DNA of 64,000 nt, from the NCBI RefSeq assembly GCF_000485595.1, contig NW_014577620.1:231625-295624 (forward strand). Direction: 5' to 3'. A model generated the notes under the pieces. It made no database searches. It was given only the letters and a program-made list of their open reading frames with translations, and was not told the origin of the DNA. The position numbers and the translations under genes were made by a program. Shown in pieces: positions 11,781 to 23,771 of the stretch. The DNA comes from Priapulus caudatus. Taxonomy: Eukaryota; Priapulida; Priapulimorpha; Priapulimorphida; Priapulidae. Position 1 is the stretch's first letter. Every line of letters starts with the position of its first letter.

Positions 11781-12641
11781 ATGGAAAGTGCAGGCCTAGA
11801 TGATGTGTGGGTTGAGTCTGCAATATTTGGACAGAATGCTGCCAAGTCAATGATGGATGGGAAACATTATTACAGGGCTATTCAGGGACATATCTGGGCC
11901 TATGAAGCACTTAGTCGGATCAAGTTTGAAGCTTTCTTGGATTGGATACAACAGCAAAATCCTGAACTCCATCAGGAACTGGTTGTGCATCCATCAGCAG
12001 TATCAGCATTGTTCAAGAAAAATGGTACGAGAACCCGAGAACCCGAATGCCTGTTGAATGCTGTGGCTGAATTCAACGAACTCCTCGACCGTACAGAATA
12101 TGTAGAGAAAACTGACGAATTCAACACCATGCTGAAGCAGAATCCCAACAATGCCTTCTGGTTGAAGTACCTTGAGATGGTGGAAATACTCTTCGCATTC
12201 GTCCGCGCTAATCGAGATGGTGATTGGTTGCTCCATCTTGATTCGTTTGCCGCAATGTTACCTTGGCTGACCATATATGATCATGTCAACTATGCAAGAT
12301 GGGGTCCTGTTTACCTCGCTGACATGAAAGGACTCGCGCAGACCGCACCAGAAGTCCACGAAGAATTCCTGGCAAGGAATTTCGTAGTGAAACGACACGC
12401 ATGGAGATTTAACCAAGTTCCAGTAGATCAAGCCACTGAATGGGTTAACAAGGTATGCAAGCTCTCAAATGGTATAATTGGCATCACTCGGAATGACACG
12501 GCAAGGGACAGGTTCTGCACAACTTGGTCTGAAAGGTCACAGATATCAGATGACACCCTGCATCTATTCAGTCTTCGCAAATCACCACCCCCACCATTGC
12601 CACCAATTCCGCCCAGATCATCTACAAATGGCAGATCCACA
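11781..12641 (+). CDS. Long exon of a multicopy invertebrate protein family, function unknown
   Basis: A 287-codon open exon from ATG 11781 to a GTAAGG donor at 12642. The start is uncertain because an AG acceptor lies a few bases upstream. The product is mostly helical: a first half with repeated Trp/Tyr residues (HIWAYEALSRIKFEAFLDW), then a core DGDWLLHLDSFAAMLPWL followed by DHVNYARWGPVYLADM, then a conserved TARDRF end, and a proline-rich tail just before the donor. I know this core from uncharacterised, often repeated genes of aquatic invertebrates that I cannot tie to a function. No partner exon is recognisable before the hAT gene that starts 100 bases on. Possibly part of a mobile or expanded family. 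Confidence 0.6.
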
Positions 12642-12739
12642 GTAAGGTACGAACACACATGCATTTAATGTGATGTAGTGTACGCTGGGTTGCACGCTGG
12701 TTCTTGCGTGTGGACGTACATGTATTCTATGCAGAAATC

Positions 12740-14878
12740 ATGGAATTTTCTGGCCAAAAAGTAAAGCGCAAAGACATTGTCGAAAGCGACAACGATAAAG
12801 GAGAGGCAAAATCTAGAGACAAAGAAAGTGGTATAAAAAATCTCTGGAGATGGGATTGGCTGGAGACAGAAGTAGAGGATGCAGATTCTAAAAATACTAT
12901 CTCGCAGATGTGATACGCAAATTGGAATCTCCAGGAAAATGTTACTGTATCGTGTGTGACACGGAAATTAAGTACTCAATATAAGGGCTGCCCTCCGGGA
13001 CCACTGACAGAAGAGCATCAGGCACAGGGACCAAATAAAGTTAGTCAATTCTAACTATAGGCTAGATTTTCAGCCAAGAACAGGTGACCAATATTTTGAA
13101 TGCTTTCATAAATAAATATAAATTTTCATAATTGGCATTTTTAATTTTATGATCATCAGATATTTATCAGATCAGATCCATGGTAGGGTGTGTCTGTTTT
13201 CCACATTGCCAGTGTACCTAGGAATTGTGTGTACCAGTCATGAGAACACATGCATATTTAGGATACTCATCTAGTCTAGACATGATTTAGATCTATATAA
13301 TTATCATGAGTGTAATCTGAAAATTTGTTCAAAATCTCATAAAACGCTTCTCTATTTGTTGATTTATTGACAAATTCAGTTTAAATTTGGTATACAGAAC
13401 ATAAATGCATATTATTTCCAGACCTGTACAACAAAAGTGCAATTTTGGACCATTTTGGACGCTGTCCATATTTTTTGTAGCGTTTGATTTCTTTTTAGCT
13501 ATGCTATTTCATGAATAGATTCTTTGATAGAAGCTTGTGAAGAGTAGATTATGTATGAAGTGATTTTTTTCCTGTTACAGCTGAACCTGGAACCTCGGAC
13601 TCAACCACCAACGTAACACCATATGGAATTCATCCAATGTATATAGGCCACCCTGTAGCTGGTCCAGCTAATGTTCCTCATCCCTACACATCAGTCAGGG
13701 AAAGAAGGACAAACCAAGAAGCTACTATCCTTGGGTTTATTGCTGAAGAAAATTTACCATATGCTAGTTCTCCAAAACTGGTCGAACTTACACAAAAGCT
13801 TGCCAAAGATAAGAAAACACTTGAAACAGTTTCTCTTTCGAGGACAGCTGCATCGTATAAGACGCATCATGGGTTAACCAAGACATTCCAAGATGAACTC
13901 GTACATGGCCTAAAAAACACATTTCAGCTTGAATATCGATGAGGCCACAAACAACAACAAGATGAGAGTTTTGTCAGTATTAGTAAGCTACTACAATAAT
14001 TCTCGACAAGAAGTTGTTCACGCCATCTGAAATCAATTAACTTAGTACATGTCAATGCTCAATCCTTGTATGATGCTATTGTAGACATGTTTGATGAGTT
14101 TGGGTTACCTTGGACAAACTTGCTTTCAATTCTGATGGACAGTTGTGCAGTAAAGCGGGGATCGAAGTCAGGACTTGAAACCTGCATTCGCGCTAATAAG
14201 GCACCACCTCATCTCTTGAATGTAGATGGTGATTCATGCCACCATGCCCATAATGCTGCCAAGAAACTTTATGGTCAGTTTGGTTATCATTTGGAGGGCC
14301 TCATCAAGAACATACACATAGACTTCATGTGGTCAGCAGACCTCAGGGAATCTCTTCAAGAAATCTGCCAGATTTTGAACATTAAATACACTCGACCAAT
14401 GGACTACATTGCACATCGCTGGCTGAGCGTGTATGATACAGGAAATGACATCAGCCGCATGTTTCCTGCTCTAACTTTGTTCTACTATGACGGCTTGTCA
14501 GAGCAAGATCGGAAATTGTACTATTCTACCGTGTCAGCAATCTACCAACAATATGGCTTGAGTAAACAGGCACGTCATCAGGTAATACAGATCCGCAATC
14601 GTTGCACAAACAAATCAGGCATGGCAAAGGAAGGGAAAGAAAGAAAGAAAAGAATAGTCGACAAGCTGTTCATCTTCCGAAAGAAGACAAAACTACATCT
14701 GTCATTCTATATGTCTGTGTTGCCTCTCCTACACAAATATGTCAAGACATTTGAGATGACAGAACCGCTCATCTACAAGCATAATGACAACGAAGTGGAA
14801 CTTTTGAATGATGTTCTAGTTAGCTTTCTGAAACCGGAAGTGATTCCAGAAGCGAAAATCCTCAGTACTCTGGACGTC
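12740..14878 (+). pseudogene. hAT-like transposase, 5' part, disabled and interrupted
   Basis: Cut-and-paste transposase relic in two exons. Exon 1 (12740 to about 13040) encodes a basic N-terminus and a BED-like finger (CYCIVC, later two histidines), broken by a frameshift and a TGA. Exon 2 starts at 13581 after a clear acceptor. Its reading frame shifts near 13925 and loses a base near 14013, then runs open from 14066 to 14878 with WTNLLSILMDSCAV, VDGDSCHHAHNAAK and HRWLSVYDTG segments typical of this transposase group. The sequence stops abruptly at CTCTGGACGTC (14868-14878). The continuation resumes 8.9 kb away at 23772, so the gene was split by an insertion. The third copy (53.9 kb) reads straight across this point. 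Confidence 0.7.
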
Positions 14879-16340
14879 TCGCAGCCATCCTCGTGCACCA
14901 GCACGACCACGCCACGTAGTGGCCGCCAATACAACTAACCTGCACTTCCAGAACACTTAACGAGTAGCTGTATCGAGTTTGCCTCCCAGTTTTGGGTATA
15001 GGGGATAACGATCTGTAAATCGTCGACCGAGAGTTCTGTTCATAGCACGAGGGTTTTGAGTAGCCACGAAGATGGGGCACGGCTCGAAATACCCCCATAA
15101 CTTTTTTGGCTAATGTGCGCGCGTCCTATAGCCGTCAAAAACGGAATTTAAACGTTTTCTGTCGAGACACGCCTACGGCAACTGTCAATCACCGACACGT
15201 GCTCGCCACGCCGTGCGTGGACGTGATAGGCCAGCTCTGTTGCTGTTCTTTACCCGTAGTTTAAACCGGCCAGGCTGAGCCGTCTACATAGTACACGTTT
15301 GAAACATAGTCTACGGATCGAAGCCATTCTACATGAATTCACATAAAGGTTTCCACACGGGATTCACACGGGTTTCTACAGGATTCAAATACGATCGAAG
15401 CCATTCTATGGCCCGTAGCAACGTGCCCCACGTTCTTACGATGTACGACCCGTTTGAAACATAGTCTACGAATCGAAGCCATTCTACACGATTCACATAC
15501 AGGTTTCGACACGGGATTCACTGCACGCCTGAGAAGATCGACGACGGCAGTCGACGTATATAACCACCGCCAGGGGTTGACTCACTCCCCGCCCCCCACA
15601 TCTCGTCTCGCTCCCCCGTGTGTCCTGCGCCGGTCGCTCATCATATCATGCATTTTGGAACCATTCTACGATGATGAAGTCGCTCGCATTCGCCTGTATA
15701 CAAGGTAAACGTCACGTATTGACCATATAATCTGCTATATATTATATAATGACCAGGGGCCCGTTGTCAGAAACATCGTAAACCGCGCACGATCGCGTCA
15801 CTGGCGCCCATAGATTACTGCATAACGATACGAATTATCCGTCACTTCGTTTGGAAGTTTTAATAATTTTTTTTCATTGTAATATGCCTTACGAGTATAT
15901 AGATAGCCTTTCTGTAGCTATAATTATGACATTATGTCAGATACATATGCACTGCAAATATAAAATATACGCACGCACGCACACGCACACGCACCCGCAG
16001 TGACACACTCGGACGAACACGCACACGTACACACAAACACGCACGCACACGCACACGCGCATGCACGCACACGCACTTACATGCACACGCACACGCACAC
16101 GTACACACAGGGACACACTCACACGCACACGCACTCGCACACACAGTAACACATTCACACGCACACGCACACACAAGGACACACAAACACGCACTCGCGC
16201 GCACCGGCCTCGGCTATGGCCCGTAGCAACGTGCCCCACATGAGTCTAGGACATATGCCGCAATAATATTCTGTTATATTATTATCAATATATTATCAAT
16301 ATCGCTGAGGTGCCGAATGGCGGGAACTAGTCTACTGGTG
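14879..16340. other. Left part of the insertion in the hAT gene; repeats only
   Basis: No coding region is supported. About 70 bases beginning CGTTTGAAACATAGTCTACG occur at 15297-15366 and again at 15451-15520. The phrase 'atggcccgtagcaacgtgccccac' occurs near 15408 and again near 16214. A CA/CACG microsatellite fills 15966-16203. Confidence 0.6.
15966..16203. repeat. (CA)n/(CACG)n microsatellite
   Basis: Imperfect ACACGC/ACGC repeat. Open frames here (Cys/Val or Thr/His/Arg runs) come from the repeat. Confidence 0.9.
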
Positions 16341-16349
16341 GATTGCAGC

Positions 16350-16811
16350 GGCCGTATCGAAAACGCGGAAAGCCCGGAAAATACTAGTACACATTTGATA
16401 TTTTGTGGATAGTTTGGCAATCAAATTTCACAAAATTCAAATGTTTTCAATCAAATATCACACGAATGCGAAACTATCCACAAAATATCAAATGTGTATT
16501 TCGTATGCACAGCCCAGGTGTCGAGATGCCAATCGATTCCATTTCCCGATTCCTCATTTTCATGCCAACCACCCCGAGTCAAACCAAAACAATAGGACAA
16601 TATGGCCAACGCGGTTCGCGCTGTCCAGATGCCTGCTGGTCTTTTGAATCAAGCATGAATAACTTCGTTATTCCTACTCCTAACCCGCTGAAACTCGCAC
16701 ATTGTATTTAAAAACATAATATACATCATATACAGTCATTATTTACACCCATAAACTGTTTAAAAAATAGTTTAAATCATTTTCCGGGCTTTCCGCGTTT
16801 TCGATACGGCC
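16350..16811. mobile_element. MULE-like MITE with 9-bp target duplication
   Basis: The 462-bp element has terminal inverted repeats of about 34 bases, starting GGCCGTATCGAAAACGCGGA. The 9-base sequence GATTGCAGC flanks it directly on both sides (16341-16349 and 16812-16820). An internal hairpin is formed by ACACATTTGATATTTTGTGG near 16390 and its reverse complement near 16478. A 9-bp duplication suits the Mutator-like group. No transposase is encoded. Confidence 0.85.
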
Positions 16812-16820
16812 GATTGCAGC

Positions 16821-18141
16821 CTGTAGTTTCGCAAAATAACACCATGCGGCGCCGTATCGTCTGCTTAAAAATGCTTGACGGGAAAATAAAAATTTATTGA
16901 TGTACAGGAGTTTGAGTTGACGCAGGCGCTATTAAACCAGAAACAAATCACTTGTTTTTTTGGCCGTGTGGTGCAATTGTATTCTATAGTTGTGTTGCTC
17001 GCAATCGATAGTTCATAATGTGTACATAATGTTATTTTTGTTTCTGTTAAATGTGAATGAATATTTTATCTTTCTTCCTCCTGCTGGTCACATTAATACA
17101 TGGTGCTGTTACAGTGTTTTCTTTAGAAGAGTACGGGTCAAAGTGGGAGAATAGCAATAATGCAATGTTTGTCATAAAATGCATCGGTGATAATATGTAT
17201 TAAAATAACTAAAAAATAAGCCATGGAATGACTTATGTGACCTAGTACAGCAAAATGAGTTGCAGTGACAAGAAAATTATTTGTTTGTAAAATCTTTTTA
17301 TACATGACGTTATAAGCTTCAAAATGATGTAAGGATCTCCTTTCTATCTTGAATATTGATAACAGCCATGTTTCTGTAGTATGTAATGCATTTTCTGTTG
17401 CATTACTATTCTAATGCATTTTATCATAAAAGTTTCCTGGCAAATTCCGACTCATTTTGCTGTGCTGGGTCACGTATTGCAGAATTTTTCTAAAATTGTT
17501 TTTTGTGGCCATGAGTGTACATAGAGAAAACTTTATATTTGTATTCATTTATTGTACAGCATGACAGTATTCCTTTTGAGTTTTGTACCATTGTGAAGCA
17601 TTTTATTTCGGCTCCATGGTGATATGTGGAATGTTTACATTATAATCAAATTACATGAAAAGTATATGTTTTTCATCATCAAAGATTTTGTGAAAAATTG
17701 GCAGAATCAGAATCATAATATTCTGTGGTATTTGCTCATTGTACACTTGATTGCTTCAGAACTGTTTGTACGAGGCATACACATACCAAGAAGAAATGTA
17801 TTTCCGCAGAATAAATGTATTTCACCTGTATTTTTGTGGCAAAAATCAATAATGTTCTTCATAATTCTCTTGCGCTCAGCCACACCCCTTGATCAACAAG
17901 ACATCGCTTGTTCATCAGGGAGCAGGCAGGTGGTGTAACGGTGCTGTAAATACAGTGTACGAACGAAGACCTGATGAAACTGGCTCATGGCAGAAATTGA
18001 AAATGAGGTTAGGGGTATTAACCGTATATTCAGTCGTCGGCCCAGAGTTCGGGCTGAAAGAGTTAATACTTTAAAAGCCAGCAAAGAATACAATCTGGCA
18101 AATTGACAATACTGTTTAAGTTCCGTCAAGAGCATGCATAA
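16821..18141. other. No gene recognised
   Basis: AT-rich sequence between the MITE and the integrase-core gene; nothing supportable on either strand. Confidence 0.5.
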
Positions 18142-20470
18142 TTACAGGTTCATGTTCTCTGAAATAAAATCTAGTACACCCAGATAGTGAGATAAACCCA
18201 TGTCTGCGGCTTCAATATTGGACAATGGGTCAATATGTTCCTTTAATGTATCCAAAGCATTTTCTGAGAGTAAACCCACTGTATCTGGGATGGTCACAAT
18301 GACAACAGCAATGTCTAATTCAGACACTCTGTCTGAGTCTGAACTGTTGTCCCTGGCATGTATGGTGTCGGGTAAAGACTCGGCATCACTAGTATTCTCT
18401 GCAGATGAGGATGGATGATTGCCAGCAAATATTCCTCTTGTGGCAGTGTTGGCTGAATTATACAGTTGAAGCGAACCTTCTACAAATAGTTGTACAGGTG
18501 ACATATTTTCTGTGCGCAATTTATGGTGATTCCACTGCTTCACAAAGGTATCAATAGCATGCTGAATCCTTGGCAAGAAAATGTAATGCAGTGCATACAG
18601 CTGTTCTTCACTATTGGGGTTCAACAGATTATCTCGCTCAAATGCAGTGAAAAGATCATAATAGGTGTTGGTAGCACCATCCCACAAGTCACGCCACAGC
18701 CTTTCAATACGTTGATTGTGGACACTTTTGCCACAAATGGCACTACCTCTTCCTGTCCCTCGGTTCTCCTCCATAAAGGAACGCACCAGCTGGTTCTCGC
18801 CTCCATAATCACAGCGTATCCTAGAAGGAATGCCATACTGATCGACAGCCTCCTTGAAATTGGTCTGTACTGTTGTGGCCCGATTGTTCGTAGATGCTTT
18901 CATAAATGTGATTAATCGAGAATATCCATCAACTGCACCATGAATGACAATGCGCCACCTGCAAAATGATAAACAGTAGAATACAGTAACTAAACTGTTT
19001 TAAAGTTATTTATTTAATTGGTAGAAATGTTCTTCTGCAATAATAAAAAGCAGAAAAGCTGCACAAATAATGTATGGGCAACTGAAGTGGGACACTGCTT
19101 GAAGTTCCCAAGCACTCATATATGGACAAACTTGCAGCTTGGAAGAATTAGATGATAAAATGATAATTTTAATTTTTGAATGAATATTTTAAAAATTATA
19201 TTTTGTAACATAACGCACATCAGCATCAGGGCTTGATTTTTTTATCTAAAAACTAACTGGTAGAAGTGGCACAGCATTGTGTGTAAAAGGGCACTTTTGG
19301 GAAAGCAAACTTTTTTATTGAAAATATAGCTGTATTATTGCCTCTGCCATTACATGTAGAGGTATACCATAACATTAATAACACAAATTTGTTTTGTCAA
19401 ATCCGAGTCAATGATTTGTGAACTTTGGTTGAGCTCATAGGGAATGACCCTTACCTAAATATATGTCGAAAGGCACATGGAGTGAGTGTCCCAGAAAATT
19501 AGTACTTGAATTAAAATTAATCTTGTACAGTAAACTCATACAGTAAACTGGACTGTCATGTGACTGTGTTTTCGATTTTGCAACTAACCTGATAAGCTTG
19601 TGATTCCCATCCAGATGCCAAAGTGAATTTGGCGCTTCGACTGCATATGTTCTCCGTTTAATGGCCTTCTGGGAACGAAGTGCCACACCAGCCGGATCCA
19701 CTCGCCACATTGCATGTCGGACACGTTCCCTCAGCACATGGATACCAGCGTTTTCTAGGCGTACAAGCATTGAGTTGGCACCAAGGCGTCGGTTATGCTG
19801 AAGAAATCTCTTAACATTGTCATCTAATTCAGCATCTGACATCTGAGAGAAGTCTTCTGTCAATTTTAATTTGAACTCACTGAAATAATAAGTAATCTGA
19901 ATTCAGAATAATACTTTCCAACTGAGTTTACACTCTAGTCATTGCCTCTAGATTAAATGACATCTGCATTTCTCGAAAATGCTTTGGAGGTCTTATGACA
20001 TGATCAATTATTGGAGTATAGAGCTATCTAGCATAAAAACAAAATAAGGAGAAATCTTGACATTTGAAAAAAATGACGTTAAGCAAGTCAATGCGATATA
20101 CCAGCACTGACACCGTCACTGTTCCATCACCTGAAATGGATTGCAGGGCAGAAATTAGAAATCATGAAGGCCACAGAGACCAGTACGTGGCCATTGGGGC
20201 CTTCCCAACTGACCTCAGTGTTCTAATGAATTTGAGTTGCAGCAGCTACTTTTCTCAAATTAGATCTATCCTCGAATTGTAGTTATACCTTCATCATTCT
20301 CCTCTTGACGGTCTTTGTTGACACATTCAACATTTCGCCCATCTTCTTCATGCTGAATCTACAAGCAATCAAGAGCTCTAATTGTCCTTTGGATACGACA
20401 TACTTCGATGCCCCTTTTCTGTTAGCTGTTGCAACACGTTCACATCTGTAACCTCTAGGCAGTCCATCAC
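18142..20470 (-). CDS. Integrase-core (DDE) protein gene, three exons found
   Basis: Minus-strand exons 20470-20289, 19875-19589 and 18958-18142 join in phase and end at TAA (18142-18144), giving about 430 residues. Exon 1 encodes a helix-turn-helix-like segment (SMKKMGEMLNVSTKTVKRRM). Exon 2 ends with the first acidic site, LWHLDGNHKL. Exon 3 opens WRIVIHGAVDGYSR, carries the second Asp (RCDYGGEN) and the Glu (VHNQRIERLW), then an acidic Ser-rich tail with no known domain. D, D and E of an rve-type core are thus all present and the frame is clean. The family, widespread in fish and invertebrates as 'integrase core domain' genes, may be transposon-derived (IS3EU or Ginger-like is possible). 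Upstream exons, if any, were not found. A plus-strand relic is at 37.1-37.5 kb. Confidence 0.75.
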
Positions 20471-20730
20471 CTGTAAGTGTAATCAATGACATTTAACATA
20501 ATATTTGTTTCATATAAAAAAAGCGGCTAGAGCGGAATGCCATTTTAGGCTACAGCGGAATGAACAATTCTAAACAGAGAGTACCAACTGACTGAGTCGA
20601 GTATAGCCCATCCAAGCCATACTGTTTTGTCTCCTTCTCAATTTTCTATATGCACTAGAACCAACACGTAAAAACTGCAAATTATTAGTTTGATAGATCA
20701 TCTAGACTCCTTGCGAAAGTCAGACATTAC

Positions 20731-20862
20731 GACCAGAAGGGGTAAACAAACCTCGGTTCCAAGCCGAAAATGCGACACAAAACCATCCATGTAATATATA
20801 ATCGATCCTACATTTTGGCCTGGAACCAAGGTTTGTTTAGCCCCTGGCCTTCTTGGCGAAGG
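20731..20862. repeat. Inverted repeat, arms of about 45 bp
   Basis: GGGGTAAACAAACCTCGGTTCC at about 20740 pairs with a reverse-complement stretch near 20817-20845, and the similarity extends outward through 'agaagg'. Probably a fold-back or MITE remnant. Confidence 0.65.
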
Positions 20863-21218
20863 CAATGGCCGGCCTAGGCCTACATGTCATAGACATAGAG
20901 TAAAACCATGATCATGCCTATACGGCTATAGGCCTACTGCATGATCAGCCTAGCTACTATAAGTCATGCAGGCCTAACGAAAAAGCCAAAACTGGCAAAA
21001 GAAGCCTTAGAAGGGCCAACCAATGCAAGGGCCAATGCCTGAAGGGGCATATGACCGCGATATATGACTTATGATGCACTGTGACTGTATACACTTAGGC
21101 CAAAGAGCTTAGAATGATAAGAGGTGACACTCGCCAGAAATAGTGTAATTGCCTCAACAGTGCTGCCGCACTGCGGCCGCGTTGATAGGCTATTTGCAGC
21201 GATCATGGCTATATGCTG

Positions 21219-22885
21219 CTAAGAAGACAAAGCAAGGCGGTGCTGCTTGTTCAGCGTACTTGTGTTATAATCGGCGCTACACCTCACTANNNNNNNNNNT
21301 GGTTGTTTGGGTTTCTGGATAGGGCACTCTGTGCCATCCACTACTACTCGTGTTGATGGGAAATGTGTCTTGAAACCCCGAGGAGAAAAGTAATGTACTA
21401 GGTCTCGTGATGGCCACCAGTTGACCTCACCCCACTCTACAGCCATAAAATTGATCCATGTAATAAATATATTGCCAACAGAATTTGGTGAAGTGTTAAA
21501 CATACGGCTCAACTCAAAGTGTGTCTGATTTCTACGCAGTTTCATAAGTGTGAGAAGAAACTGGTCCTCTATTGAAAGTGAGTGAATGACGTCACCATAA
21601 TAGCGAAGCTCATATGCAGCAGCTCCTAGCAGACTCAGAACAAACATGAATGTGTTGTAGTTTCCAAGACCGGTGTAGAAATGCAGGCCCTCTCGGTCAT
21701 TCATGAACCATTTTGCAGTGAATCTTGAAGGTGGCTCACTTTGGGTGCCTGTTGTCTTGGTTTCAATGGCGTCTGTCTGTGTGCAATCCTCTCGGTATGG
21801 TACATCTGATCAAAAAAATGAATAAAATGTTGATAAAATATACTTATATCTTTGTGTTGATCAAACCACACCTTTCATACACACAACATTAAAAATACAT
21901 GTATGCAGCTAGCCTGAAGTATGTATACTTATTATCTTATCATGACAATTGTTTGGTTGGAGGAGGGGGCATATATTAGTAATATATGTCCCCTCCTCCA
22001 ACCACACAAATGACATGTCCAGGTTATATTACACCTTGTATATAGATATACATATATTATTTTTATGCATGCATATATATTGATCTTAATGTGCATTTCA
22101 CATATATCTACTAGCAGAAACCATATCTTATGGGTTTCTGCTACTAGTAAATTGTTCTATATTCTGAAATATTAATACCTAATGTAGTAGGAAAAATGAT
22201 GCAGGTTCTTATAAACGGGTTTTTACTGTATTCGTAATGGCAACACACCAGGAATGTTTCTCTCTGTAGATATTTCCATTTGTGCCCCAACGTCAGAAAA
22301 GGCCGCATCTCTTTGCTGGTTCTGCTTCTCTTCCATATCCAACTTCTTCTTAACTCTCTCACGCCGTGCAGATTGGGCAGGCGTTGTTTCCTTGCTCCAC
22401 GCGAAGATATGCGGCACAGCCGTAGGTCTCAGCATTGTTATCAGGGGCTTCGTACCTAGTTAAAAACACTATTGCTATTAAGTACTATTAGTATTATTAT
22501 TAGTATATTACTAAATTACTACTAGTACTAGTACTAGTATTACTATTAGTATTACTATTAGTATTAGGGCATTTGTCAAATTTAAAGTTTAGGTTCAGTT
22601 TGTTTATAATTATATACCCCTGAATATAATTACATCATATTTTATTGGAATGTATTATTTACACACGCAGAAAATATCTGTAATGTAACTAAACTCACCA
22701 TAAGTTGTCTTTTTCTCGTAGTCATCTTCATCAAAGTGTCGCTTACAAACGACACTGTGCCTCGTAGGCCGCCACTTCTCATTTCGTCTCACAGCTGCCA
22801 ACCACTGCTTGACCCGATTTGGGTTCGATAATGGCCAAACATGACCGCTTTTTCCATCACAATTTGGTACACAACACAACGGCAT
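21219..22885 (-). CDS. THAP-DDE transposase gene (ISL2EU-like), 3' part missing
   Basis: Minus-strand exons 22885-22699, 22455-22249 and from 21805 join in phase. Exon 1 starts with ATG and encodes a THAP zinc-coordinating DNA-binding domain: CCVPNC near residue 4, a Trp in HVWPL, and VVCKRHF for the final C and H. Exon 2 gives the usual RPTAVPHIF after THAP and a charged coiled-coil-like stretch. Exon 3 encodes the helix-turn-helix and start of the DDE_Tnp_4 domain: QFLLTLMKLRRNQTHFELSR, TWINFMAVEWG, FPSTRVVVDGTECPIQKP with the first catalytic Asp. Just after that comes the 10-N gap (21290-21299), and beyond it the expected remainder is absent. THAP plus DDE_4 with AT-type ends (see 23053) suggests ISL2EU. 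Confidence 0.7.
21290..21299. other. Assembly gap (10 N)
   Basis: Short N run exactly where the DDE domain of the THAP-DDE gene breaks off. Confidence 1.
21954..22002. repeat. Near-perfect hairpin in an intron of the THAP-DDE gene
   Basis: GGAGGAGGGGGCATATATTA is followed, after about three bases, by its reverse complement with one mismatch. A second short palindrome around 'agcagaaacc' lies at about 22112-22146. Confidence 0.7.
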
Positions 22886-22985
22886 AATGGCATAACGAAT
22901 TAAAACCGTGACTTTTGCTTTGCGTGCTTTTAATGGTGATAAATAAATCTTTTGAATCGAGAATCTTACGTATTGATTACCTTAG

Positions 22986-23055
22986 CAACACTGCGCCAGT
23001 GGCCGACTTGCCTCGCAGCGCCATCTATCAAGTCAAGTTTTTGATACAACCCCAT
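22986..23055 (-). mobile_element. Likely terminal end of the ISL2EU-like element
   Basis: Just upstream of the THAP exon the sequence reads CAGCGCCATCTA, then CAAGTTTTTGATACAACCCC followed by AT. The layout matches the end of the 57.3-59.8 kb element (CAGCGCCA, then CAAAACTTGCGTATGGGTTCCCC followed by AT). The other end was not identified. Confidence 0.45.
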
Positions 23056-23545
23056 TAGACTGGTACTCGCTCCCACCTCGATTACCAATCGAGTAACTAA
23101 GCCGAGAGGTGGGACCGGGTGCCCGTCTAGTTACAATGTGGCGCCCACTCTGTTGTTTCCGGTCCGTGTGCAAACCTATTCAGCAAACTTCGAATCAATT
23201 CATGCGACTTCCAATCTATTCACTGTTTTCCAAACCACTCAAGTTCAAATCAATTCATTCTAAAAGTGCCCGGATGCATCAGATCGGATAAGCACGCGCA
23301 TGCGTGGACTTTATTCAGCCTTTGATTCGTATTACTATTATATCCCCACACGTTAACCCAACTTGGAGGATCCGATGACGAGAGTTGTTTACGGCTGTAG
23401 ACGTTTTCACTGTTTGTAGTGTTGCCAATAACTTCATAGTAGAACAGTTCTATAAGTTCTACTCGCTAAATGGGTGTCTAGACTTTTCACAAGGTGAATA
23501 AAAACCCATAGCCGTCATACGTAGTGTACGTTGTGTTGTAAGTGT

Positions 23546-23546
<1 letters not shown>

Positions 23547-23581
<35 letters not shown>

Positions 23582-23600
23582 GTTGTGTGTGTTGTGGACA
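23547..23600. repeat. (GT)n microsatellite
   Basis: About 50 bases of GT repeat. Confidence 0.9.
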
Positions 23601-23771
23601 CAGGCACAGGCACTTGAAGCGTTTCAATAAAAAAGCTGCCAGCGCCCGATACTATCGTAGCACGTTCCCGCGGTCGCGTGCGCCTTGCCGCGGAACTGCG
23701 CGCAACATCCGCGCTCGGCGGTCAGGATCAATGCTTCTTTTGCGCATCGCCTCTCTAGTATCCGGTCACTC

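Noticed and set aside
15932-16243. Cys/Val/Arg-rich ORFs on the minus strand
   Set aside because: They translate the CACG microsatellite.
18523-18915. 130-codon plus-strand ORF
   Set aside because: Antisense of the integrase-core exon with D and E motifs on the other strand.
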